Source: Sycon ciliatum (Eukaryota; Porifera; Calcarea; Leucosolenida; Sycettidae). Taken from it: 64,000 nt of DNA. The stretch lies in the NCBI RefSeq assembly GCF_964019385.1, contig NC_088643.1, forward strand, positions 46,036,910 to 46,100,909, given 5' to 3'. Position numbers and translations under genes: made by a program. The notes under the pieces were generated by a model. That model searched no databases. It saw only the letters and a program-made list of their open reading frames with translations, and was not told the DNA's origin. Shown piece by piece: positions 12,001 through 24,000 of the stretch. Positions within the stretch are counted from its first letter, which is position 1. Each line of letters opens with the position of its first letter.

Positions 12001-15000
12001 TCTGTTGTTTTCTTGTCTTGTGATCTAGGCAGACTGTCGATTCTTTTGGTTGAAATCTAGGATTGATGAAAACCCAGGAGTGCAGTCAGTTTCCAAGCTA
12101 AATCCGGTAAGCGAATGTTGTTGTTGTTGCTGCTGTCGTCGCCGTTGTTGTTGAATTTTATTTAAGCCGCAACACAAATTGGCGATGGTGCCTCCTTTTA
12201 TGCATGTGGGCGACATAATATTTCTAATACAAGTAGTGTAGCAATGGGCAGGGGAGGGGAGGAGGAACAAATTCCAAGTGAAAGAAATCACAGAAGGGAA
12301 AAACTGTGGAAAACACCGAATACATGGAATGTAAATTACTGATGAGGTGTCAAAGCAGTGCCTTTCCTAGAATTCTTTATGTAACAATAGGATAGGATTT
12401 GATCTGATAAATCTTGCACAGAAATGGAGACTATCCTCTGAACTATTAGTGAGCAGATACAAAGCGACTTGCTTAGAATACTTTGACGCTTTCGTGAGAG
12501 CACAGAAATGGGCCCTGCAATAGGTTCTGGTCAGCTCAATGAGTGCAATCATGTAATAACCCCCGAAACAAGACACTTGAACGGCCATGGGTGCAGCGAC
12601 GACTGAATATCAAAACTTTCGTTGCAGGACGTCTCTGAGAATCTCTCGGAGAGACCTGTAGTGGAAGTCCACGGCAGAAAACCAAAGAAGACCCGGATCG
12701 CAGTTTTTGTCAGGCGAGCTGGGCACCCATGTTTCTGGCTATCAGAGACGGATAGAGTGTGTTGGATTCGTACATTTATGTTAGTTTGGACATAATCATT
12801 GCTTGCTAAAATAGCCATTCCGAGGAGACCGTCAAACTTCAACGTGAGCGCCATAGCGCACCGATCTAGGGTCGAACTTGACTATTTCTCCGGGCAACGA
12901 GACCATCACAGGGGAGATCATTGTAGAGCTCATTATCAAACATACTCTGAGATAGCAACTCTAGCGAACCTGAGACACGATTGATTGCAGTTTCCCGTCG
13001 CAATGGATTTTGAGCAGTTCTGCACTCTGCCGCATACCCCGCGGTGCTGTGTGCAAGACCGGTGTCTTGGTTTGGTTCTACTCAAGGCCACGGTCCTCAA
13101 GCCAAGTTGCCAAATTGGTGACGGCGGTGCTTAGGTAGGTGCACACCACTGCTCGACCCCCAGAAACCTCGAGAACGCTATCATCCACGGACTCTTAATG
13201 GGTAGCGGGACATTATGGATGTTGTGAATGTACAGTGTGAGCAACATCCGGCCGAGAACGGATCCCTGTGGCACGCCTCGACTGCACGGTGTGTAACTTG
13301 ACATAGTCCTGCCTATAGCCACCCGCTAGTACTGATCGCCATGGTAACTAGCAAGCCAGAAATCCACAGTGCCTGTCACTCGCATGCTGGAGAGCTCTTC
13401 CTTTGTGTGCTTGATAGAGTCGAGCGCTTTCGACATGTCGAAAAACGCAACGCCTGTTTCGTTCCGCTCATGCTCAGCTTTTAACCAACGGTGTACTGCC
13501 AGAACAAGGACGTCCGCAGTCCTCAGTACTGTATCGCTTCCTGTACACAAACTGGGGTAGGGAGGAGATCATTTTTCAGTCAAGTATGATGTATGTTGTG
13601 CCGTCAGCAATTACCCTGTGTCAGTGATGGAACTCCGCTACCAGATCAACATGCAGAGACCACTCAAGCAGCCTTGTTACTACACATGCTTAGAAGCGGC
13701 TTTCCACAATGGCCAACTCCCTCATCGCATTGTTAACTGGGCGATGGTATGCCGAACATGCACCGCGAATGCACATTATTGCTGCCCTGAGCAAAGCGAA
13801 GGACAACCGACACCGCACGTAAGCCATTAGCCGGACATAGGGTCGATCGGCAGTTGCCAGCAATCCACACACTCGCTTAATGAATGTGGTACACTCCGGG
13901 GCACAACAACCCGCCGTGGTAAAGACTAGAGGGGTAAATGTACCACAGTCGACGTTGTTGATACGCTCGGCGTACTCACTCTTCTTGTGGCGCTCATGTT
14001 GCTGGACAAGATCACTTACGGGCTTGTTCTTGTATGACGCTGCATCCGGGTGGAAGACCCGGACGTCGAAGAACGCATTCTGAGCCCGGGTCCGGAATCC
14101 ACTAGCTCGGACATCAGCGCAGGCGCGTTCGCTGTGTTTGTTGAGGCCGCTAAAAACACCTTGCCTGTGATAGGAGCAAGTACAGGTTTGACTGCCACAT
14201 CTGAGTACCCCTCCGTCAGGAGGTCCGCCACTATATCTCTCACTTCATTGTGGCGAATCGTTGAGAAATCTCAGCGAGGGCAAATCATCGCATGCGTGGA
14301 GTTCAACAGCTCCCCACGTACACAACTAGCTCGTCTCCCCTGGACAGGTGGTGACCATGCTCTGCCAGAGCCAACACCCCGAGCCAACTCGACACGCCTT
14401 TCGCGGATAAACGTTCCAGCCGCCGGCGAGCCAGGGTAGGGAACGCACTGCTCTTGATCAAGGCGAAATCATTCACCTCCCTCTTCCCATATTGGGCTGC
14501 ATGGCGAACATCCTCCCTGGAGCTATGGGACTATTGAACATCATTCTGGTGTACAATCTCCTCCCCCTGTAGGGCCGTTACAGCTCTCGACGCAGGAGCT
14601 GTGCCGTACCCATTTGCTGAAAGCACCCCCCCCCCCCCCCCCAGCCGACAGGGCAGGCGGAGAAGGTTCAATTCTTCTGGTAGAAAGGAATCACGGCCCG
14701 TCAGAGCAGGGAGAAGCTCCTCTGAGATCACATTGTCCAGGTCGGTAAGGCATTGTGCAGGGAAAGGTACTGTACACAATTGGTAGGTCCACCTACCACG
14801 TTAACCATGAGATAATGCGGCATAGGCAGCATGTGGCTCCGTTTTTGCAATATCAGTAAGCTTCTTCAGCTCTTCTTTCCACTTCGCCACCCGTCGCTGA
14901 ACACTTTCCGTGACCGCCTCTTCTGATCCAATCTCGGAGCCGAGATAACGCAAGCGCCCCGTCACAATCCGGATCCCTGTGTCAGCAAACACTTGGCGTG

Positions 15001-18000
15001 AATCCTGCTCCAGCTCTGGCTTGACAAGGAGCTGGGTCTTTTCTGAGTTGGTGAAATATCCGTATTGCCGTCCAATTGCCTGCAGCTCGTCCCACCACAA
15101 CCGGATCTGTCTCAGCCTACCTGCTCCGCTGGAGTAATCCGCATACCAGCTCTGCCGGATCGATGCGTGCTGCGCCTGGAGACGAGTGATGATAGGTATG
15201 GTGGCAACTGCATTAAAGGCCATGGAGAGGGGGTCGCGCTGCGTGGTTCCCTCACTCGACTTGACTTCCCTTCCACCTGCAACAAATAAACGTGCAGCCG
15301 TTTGATACGAGTTCATGATGACGTTGGAGAGGGCAAGACACAGCCGCCGTTGACCAAAGCCGAGTGCCATTCCACCCAGCGAGTTTGCCTCAAGTTGACC
15401 AACTTCTTCTTCTTCTTCAGGGCGTCGTTGATAAGTTAGCATCAGACGGCATGCCACTGATTGTCTCCATGGACGTCTGCTGCTGCTGCTGCTTGGGCGA
15501 GTTATCAAAGAACAAACTCACTTGCTGTAGTGTTGTCCACATGTTGGACACTGGAGGGATGTGGAAGAGTGCAATGAGACAGAGGTTGAGGGCATGTGAG
15601 TTACAGGGGTAATGCACGGCCTTCGGAAACTCTCTCGTGAGTGATGTCATCACATCCATGTGCCTCCGGTGTCCCTCACCAGCTACTCGCCTAACTACGG
15701 TTTCAAGCTGCTAAAAAAAATCCAGCTCACCAACGACTGTGTTTGTCTGTTGTGAACATCCATGCCCACTTGTATTATTTGTATAAGCACTATTCCACTA
15801 ATGTGTTTTGAACTAATTCTCTGCACTGTTTCAGTATGCCTTCAAGACCATTGCGGCTCTCGACTGTCAGTCCACTACTCTTCAGAGTGTGTTCTCCTCA
15901 GCACCTGATGTACAGGTGAGCATAGTCTTGGCAACTTGATAACTTTGCCATCTCAGCATGCTTAGCAATATGCCATGATGATGGGCACACTGCTCGCACT
16001 TGTATACTTATGTATTAATAAATTATATTCCACATCTCATAGCATGTAGTTGCCAATCAAAGGGGAGGGGGTGAAAGCCAACCACGGCTGAGGAACGTGA
16101 AGAAATATGAATAGAAAGAAAAGAGGGAGAAGGAAAAAGAAAATGTAACTAGAAGGGGAATAAAAAAAATATGTTTCCACTTGCAGAGTAACAGTACATG
16201 GAGTGGAGGTCTACCAGAGTATGCACTCGCGAGGAAAATGCCGATACCCTTTTTTAGTACTTACATCAATCGGTGGCTAATGGCCGTGGCACCTTCGTAA
16301 ACACAAATGGGGCAGTCTACCTAGAATGGTACCTGCCGTAGGCTATCCAGTATATCTCCAGAACGCTTCATTAGAATTGCTTCAAATTTTCAACGTAGCA
16401 TCATCATGTTACTAGGCCGATGTTAAAAAAACAAATGCTGGCAATAAATCAAACCGAAAGTGAGATATGGAAAGAGAAAAGGACCTATAAGTTACTAGTT
16501 ATGACTAACAGTCCACCAAGGTAACGAGATAATATACAGTCAGATAGTGCGACAACAAGGCACAAACCTGCTAGGCAGGGATGAATTTACTGGCATATTT
16601 TTGCATAGCAGTTTCTGCTATACAAAATCACATTTGTGTAGAAGTCTTTGATTTTGATTAGCATATTTCTTTGAAGGTTGGGTGTTTACCACATCGTCTT
16701 TCTTGAGAGTGATGCCTGAAAGCCCATCTGCAGAAAAACGACTGAAGCACACATGTGCACGCAGATTGAGAGTACCTGCACTACATACACTGCACTGTAT
16801 GCATGTTACTTGACAGCGCAAGCTAGGCATGGATAGCCTGCATAATGTGTATGTATCGCAATTTCTGCGACTCACGGTGACTTTTGAATAGCAGTAGATC
16901 GAGTTTGCATCGCAAACTGCGATGCGATACGGGATAAATTCATCCCTGCAAGGATATCGAGACATTCGACCTTGTCAGTTTTGTGCCTTGTTGTCGCACT
17001 ATCCGACTGTATATTATCTCGTTACCTTGGTGGACTGTTAGGCATAACTAGTAACTTTTAGGTCCTTTTTCTCTTTACATATTACTTTGGGCTCAACATC
17101 CGAGTTTTAAAAAGTGAGATAAGAAAGTTTCGAGAAAATCCAGTGCGCAAAATCCGGACCATGAAGATAGGTACACAGCTGTCCTCACAATTTTGGCACT
17201 GCAGAAAGATTCATTGGGGCAGGAAATGTGCCAAATCATTCTGTTAAATACCTCGTTTGCATTCTGCGTGGCTCTTCTGGAGCATCGCTCAAGAAGTGGC
17301 CGGTCAGCAAGACGATTACCGCATTTTCTCTAATAAAAGCCCAGGTCTCCAATAATAGCCCAGTCTCCAATAATGACCTGGGGTGAGGGTGGTTTGAAAT
17401 AATAAGAGCACAGTCTCTAATAGTAGCACGGGTCACAATTGGAGTATACAACAAGTATATTGACTGCATATAAAACAGCAGTACAACATGCCAAGAACAT
17501 TTGTAAGGAGGTTTTCGGTCTACTGCTTCCTTCTTGGCGTCAATGCTATTGTGAAACATCTGTTTTGACAATATTCCTGAGTTTAGGATTGAAAAATCAG
17601 TCTTGATGTGGTCAGTTTATGCCTGTATAGACTGGAGTTGGCTTGATAGTTGACAATTGAAAAAATAAGAGCCCAGTCTCCAATAATAGCCCAGTCTCTA
17701 ATAGTAGCGCGTGTAGAGCTGTCACTGAAAAAATAAGAACCCCTGGCTCTTATCAGAGAAAATACGGTATAACTTATACAGGGCGGATCTCATCCAGCAC
17801 GGCCTTCGGTATGACATCATGGTGCGTGTACACGCCAGGCCGCCCTGCCTGAATCTGCTGGTATTTGCACCATGAATCCAGCCCCTCCGGACAGAACTGG
17901 TGCATAGGCGTGTCGTCGGAAGTTCGATGACACAATGAAGCCCATATGGCCTTAGGGCGCGTTCAGACTGGCGTGAATAGCCGCCGGAATGCTGCAGCGT

Positions 18001-21000
18001 AATCCCGGGAATCGCAATCACACTGCATGTGTATCCCGCTGGAATGGCCAGTACATGTGATACTTTTACAGTCTTTCACTAGCTTTGACAAGCTTTGTAC
18101 AAAATCAATCGACATTGGAAAAATTTGATTTGACTCAGTTTGAGTTGGACATCAAAATATGCTAATTCAGTCTGTTGAAAAGAACTTGGGTGGACACACC
18201 CATTCCCATAGCGCTGCACATCACATCCGAACCAGTTCCGTTATTTTTACAACGTTTCGGCACTTGGCCATCGTCAGGTAATAACAATGAATACCATGGA
18301 AGCCACACAAGAGCAGTATATACGCAGAGTGTAGCGCCAAAAAAGATGCTAATTATGTCACCTAGTATGCAGAAGGGGGGGACAGAGAGAGAGAAAAGGC
18401 GCAACTAGCACATCACGGAGGAGAAGCAGCAGAAGGTAGCGCGCATTGTGCTCTGTGAATGGCGTTACGCAGAGTGTAGCGCCAAAAAATAAAATACATA
18501 CTAGGTGACATAATTAGCATCTTTTTTTGGCGCTACACTCTGCGTATATACTGCTCTTGTGTGGCTTCCACGGTATTCATTGTTATTACCTGACGATGGC
18601 CAAGTGCCGAAACGTTGTAAAAATAACGGAACTGGTTCGGATGTGATGTGCAGCGCTATGGGAATGGGTGTGTCCACCCGAATTCTTTTCACAGATGAAG
18701 CTGCAGGAAGCCTCAGCCCTTCTTCAAACTCAGTCTGTTGAGATCCTGGATCATTGTGCTTTTGCTTGTGCTTGTCGACGGAAAGAATACGATGTCCGGA
18801 GTGTTTGGTGCTTGGGGGGCATTCATCCGCTCAGCGATCAGAGTATGCTTCTCGTTTGCAGTCAACGTTTTGCCTGCAGAGCCCGCAAAAATTACCACGT
18901 ACAGCTCCATGAGCTCCCTCTCCATTGCTGAGTCAAACAAAGATTTCGGCGCGATGGAAGAAGTTGACAGTCTAGAAGTCAAAACTCAAAACTCAAAAGC
19001 ATGCAGTCAGACGGAAAGAGTAGGGGCTGAAATAAAAAGAAAAGATGGAACATGCGGTGCAAGGATATCAAAAGTGCTCTCGCGTGCCGCCGGAATCTGC
19101 ATCCCACCGGCCTGCACAGTGGTGGGAAAACTTTTCCGTGTTTACGCTGGCGGGAACATCACGTGAGCGATTTTGTATTTGTATTTATTTGTATTTATAT
19201 CATTATCTCATGGCACATCATGATGACGGCCAGTAAAACTGAGACAAGGGTGAAAGCCAACCACAGCAGTAAAACAGATAAAAGAATACAAATAAAAGGC
19301 AAAGGAGGAGACAAACCAGCAGGATGTCATGCAAATACAGGAAACCTATAATTGAGCAGAGATTTTAGCAACAAAATTATCCATCGACGTGCTGGTCTTG
19401 ACCTGCGTTGGTAATGTTGCCCTAAACACATAGCCAGCAAAGATCGGGGATCTAGTGAATGGGTGAAGGCAGCGCGTGGGATACTGAATGAGTTCCGGGT
19501 ATTCCGTGTTTCGGAGAACCAATTATAAGCCTGCATATGCAAGGGTATTTTATTTAGTAATATTTTATGTATGAGAACACAGAGGTGGTACTTATGTCGA
19601 GTGGAAAGGGGACTGATCTTGGCAATTTCGTAAAGGCTAGCGGAGGGAAAGCGACGACCTTTGCTAAGGCCAAAACAAAAAATAGGCTTGTTTCCGGTCG
19701 GCAACCCCTCAAAAAGGAGACTCGGTCGGCCGGAATGAAACTTTTTTTGGATACTTTTTTTTGGTTCCTCAATCGTTGTGGTATTGATGGACAAGAGCAC
19801 CTACATTGTACATACATGTATATCATGGCAAGGATCAATGTCAAAGTTGACTGACTCACTGTTCTTGTACAGCATGTGGTGTATTCCTGTTTTCGTACTT
19901 CAAATACATCCTGAGAAATCAAGCAAACAGTTTGAGTCCTTCCAGCTCCGTTATTCTAGCTCGTATCGACCCCGGAGGTTTACGAGCCGACAGCTGAGAA
20001 TCTCTGCTACCTTTTGTAGGTGTTTCGATTGTGGAATTCGGTTGAGATTTGACTGAGTTATGACTCGTTGAGTGCACTTGCACACATGGCATTGCCACCG
20101 TTTGTATACATTTTGGGACCAAAAAAAAGTTTCAGAATTTGGGAAAAAGTGGCCCGGTCGGCCGACCGGAAACAAGGTCATTATTTGTTTTGGCCTAAAT
20201 AAGATTTTAAGGAGCATGCGGTTATGGGTTTCTAGCTTGTTCAATACAGTAGTAGTTATGCCAGACCAAGCAGTATCACAGTAGTCAAGTAAGGGCAATA
20301 TATAGCAACGATAAAACAAGCGTTTGCAAGAAAGAGGAAGATGTCTACAGTGGGCTTGAAGAGCCCCAAGGATGGAGCTTGTGCGCTTGCAGACATACTG
20401 CACATGGGGTGACCACGACAATTTAAAGTCAATAACAACGCCAAGATGCTTATGCTCTTCAACAATACGAATAGCAACACTTGAAGAAGGAAAACAAAGT
20501 GGCAGGGAAGGGGGAGAAGGGGAAATGTACGTAGCTGCCGTTTTATCAACGTTTGGCTGCAACTTCCAATCATGCATCCAGGTTATAACCTTGCCAATGC
20601 TATCTTGCATGGTTTCATGCAGTCGTATAGGGCAAGCATTGGAGCAAAGCAGAGCTGTGTCGTCAGCGAAAAGGCTGACACCAGGGGCGATATCGGGGAG
20701 GTCATTAATATACAGGAGAAATAGCAGTGGCCCAAGGATTGAACCCTGGGGGACTCCAGAAGTAACGGGTAAAGGCTCCGACAACACAGTTGAGAGGCGT
20801 ACAAGCTGATGTCAGTCAGAGATATACGATGAGAGCCAGCCGATAGCCTTGCCATCAATGCGATACACTGTTCGCAGCTTAGTTAAGAGACCCCTGTGCC
20901 AAACAGTGTCGAAGGCCTTTGCAAGATCGAAGAAAACTAAACCAACATGGTTATGGGCGTTCCGGGCGGTGTGGATGTCTTGCATAAGGCGACCACCACG

Positions 21001-24000
21001 TTCAGTCACGTTGGTACCGTCGGCAAAGCGCCACTTACGGACGGTGTGGCTAATTGTTGCCGGCCAAAATCCTGTACTGAGTATCTTGCCTTCATCCGTC
21101 GCTGGGACAGTCAGTTGTGCATATGCTGTACCAAAGGTTCGGGATTCGCTAATACTGCAATTGAGCACCTCAACCTCACGGTCCTTGCACCAGTCAGTGA
21201 TTGCGTTAGCGCTACACTCCATGTTTGACATTGCCCACGTAGAACACAGATTTTGTGACTTTTTCTACGCCTGTGAGGATGTTGGGGTTAGCTGGGGCCA
21301 CAGGCTTCACGTACCGGGACGTGACCCTACGCCGTACAACTTCGGCCCAGCCATCCGAACTGCTTCCCGTATATTCACTTGTACTAGTTGTAGCCAATGT
21401 TGATCTGGTTGGTGCAGCCGGTGGTGTTTCAGTGCGTGATGAGGTCTGGTGTACGTGTGTCGATGGTTGGGAAGTACGGGTACGGTTGGTAGAGTGTGCG
21501 TTGGAGGGAGTCCGAGTGAGGGGGGTTTCCCTCACCCCAGCCCCTCTAGTACTAGTACAACTGAATTAGCTACACTACTGTACGTTGTACTCGGGGTTGT
21601 AGATTGTGCAATCAGGTTTGGACTCCCGCCTTCCTCAAGGTGTATCATCTTCGCCACAAGGCCATCAATGGTTGCTTTCATTTCTCTAACTTCCCCATCC
21701 CTGTCCTCCCTCAGGGAGACCATTTCCACAGTTAATGCAGTGATAGTCGAGGACAGTGCACTGATAGAGCTCACTAGCGCTGGCATACCTGATTTGCCGA
21801 TGTCCATGGCGCGAAGTTGAAGTACAAGGTCCGGTCGGGCCAGCGAGTCCACACCTGCAAGTCCTGACTTTTTGGCCAAGTCACGAATCTCCCCATCCAG
21901 CAGCAAGGCCAGGTCCATATTTGAGTTCTCCACCATATCAGGGCTGGGACTTGTTCCAAATCCACCTATACTTACAAAAGTGGCCGAAAGGCTATTCCAT
22001 AGAAGGAAAGGCAGGAGCTAAAAAACTTGCTTCCTACTCATACGACACAAAAACATTCTGCTTGATTCACCGTGACAACTTTCACATTCCGCTTGCTTTT
22101 TACGCCAGTCTTAACGCGCCCTTAGCAGCGCGTGTGACATCAGATGGGTGGTTGCGTATAGCCATGCCGTAATAGTTTTGCAGTGAGTCGATCAGGCTAT
22201 CAGTCAAACAGCCCCTTCCACCAATATCCATTCCATCGGCTAGCTTGCTTGATCAAAAGCGCTGTTTGAGATCACGGAGGCCTTTCCTCAGCCGCTTCTG
22301 CACGTGTCCTATCCATTCTTCTTTAGCAATGGGGATATCTCCACGGTCCAAACGGCTTCTCGGCACAGACAGCAGTGTATCCCTTGCTATCACTATCTTC
22401 CAAGTAGGTGGTATAACGAAGCCCACGGTGCTCCACAGACCGCTTCCAGAGGACTTTCACTGCCTCCATTTCTATGGCAGGCAATGAAGCTGTGGTGTTG
22501 ATCAAACAGCTGTCCCTGTGGCTGGCAAACCAGGTATCAAATTCGGCTTGCCTGATCTTCTGTTTCTCAAGCTTTGACGACCAGTGAGAACAGGCAGGGC
22601 ACGAACGAGACAACATCTCGACGTCAATAAGTTTGCCCGTATCAAAGGCAATCGCACTTTGCACTCCATACAGTGAGCTGTATCCTCGCCGCATCCATGT
22701 GCCATCTGTGCTGACAGCGATGTCTTTACACCCGTCCTGTATAGCGTCATCTGCCGCTTTGGTCATACACTGCTCAGCTTTAGTCGCTGCTGCCTCGAAA
22801 AGTGCATCACAGTGGCCAAAATACGACTTGCGAGCCGTGGGAGAAGGCAGATCCCAAATGCCACACATCTTGGTCAGTGCTTCAACTGCTGCCTATCATG
22901 CGCATGGCCAGTGCACTGGGCCGGTTGATGTCGTAGAATGTTATGCAATCATTCTTGCTGGCCAAGGTGAGTTCCGATGTGAATGAGCAATGTTGACAAA
23001 CTAATGAGCACACTGGTGCTAGACCGATTCTGTCAACTTCCTTCAAGTCAAGCTTGCCTTTTTTGCATGAAGAACACACAAGACCCGGAATAAAAGGGAC
23101 GGAATCAGGATCAAGTCCAGACATAGATGATGATAATGATAAGAAAGGGGGTTATCGCGTGGATACTAGAATAATAATTACCTTGCAAGGACATGGCCGT
23201 TAGCAGCTTCCTCTGCGGCATCGGATCATCTTGTTGACTGCAGCGGTTGATGGCTGGGGATTCTGCTTGGGGGTGAGGACTCAGTGAGTGAATGTGTGTT
23301 TTCCTGAGGCTGGGATAAAACCTTCCTCATCTGGAACGCATGGGCCGCTTTGCCGGCCGGGATGACAGCCGTGCTGGCAATTTGATTGCCACTTGTGCCA
23401 GGTATACTACCGTCGTCATCATCCTCTTAGGCTGCTACCAAAAGGCTGTGCGGCGAATACAAAAGACCAGGCCTGACCCTGGAATTGCCATTGAAACCCC
23501 AGGAATTTCCTATGCGCTGGGGCCAATTGAGATGACTGTGATGGTAGCCATCCTTTAGGCCAAGCGTGAACAAGAAACAGCGTGAACAAGAAACATCGGG
23601 GGTTATATTGTTAATGGTCGTACCAACTGTCCATACATAGTCAATATTTGGATCCTGTCAAACGTGTTCACCTTAGTGCTGGGGAGTATTGTTTTCCTTT
23701 GTCAAGTTGCCCCTCACGCAAACTTCTCCTGCTTTTCCGTAGTAATAGTTACAAGGTGCTTTGGAGAAAGTTCTTCTGCTGTCGGTGGTAAAGTACAGTA
23801 ACGAGTTACGAATATGGTGATGAAGAAGACATATTCAACTCAGTGGTTTCCGAAAAATGAGCTCTAACCTAGCTAGCTATCCACTGTTTTGTTCTCTGCA
23901 GTGTAGAGTTTTCCACAAAGAGACCTCAATTGGGTTTGTAAAGCTCTGGTTCTAATTTAGCGTTTACTAGTATTGCAAACGCAGTCCTAGTCTAAAAATG

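Larger units (their letters stand above)
17955..22121. mobile_element. 4167-bp TTA-flanked PIF/Harbinger-type element inside the MULE
   Basis: Ends GGGCGCGTTCAGACTGGCG (left) and CGCCAGTCTTAACGCGCCC (right), flanked by TTA duplications at 17952-17954 and 22122-22124. Removing the element and one TTA restores the MULE reading frame perfectly. A 3-bp TWA target is the hallmark of PIF/Harbinger. Contents: a foldback (18176-18692), a possible Myb-like frame (18982-18713, minus) and a LINE. No PIF transposase was recognised, so it may be non-autonomous and enlarged by later insertions. Confidence 0.82.
17772..23124 (-). pseudogene. Mutator-like (MULE) transposase, interrupted
   Basis: Read on the minus strand: a zinc-ribbon-like N part ([18 protein letters not shown]; 23124-22882), then after a +1 frameshift [31 protein letters not shown] (first catalytic Asp), [30 protein letters not shown] (second Asp) at 22868-22323, then after another shift [12 protein letters not shown], a stop near 22250, and [19 protein letters not shown] to about 22125. 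The frame is then split by the 4167-bp element 17955-22121. It resumes exactly in frame at 17951 with [20 protein letters not shown], ending at a TAA at about 17772. This matches the metazoan Mutator-like transposase domain as I know it. Frameshifts, an early stop and the insertion make it non-functional. Confidence 0.88.
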
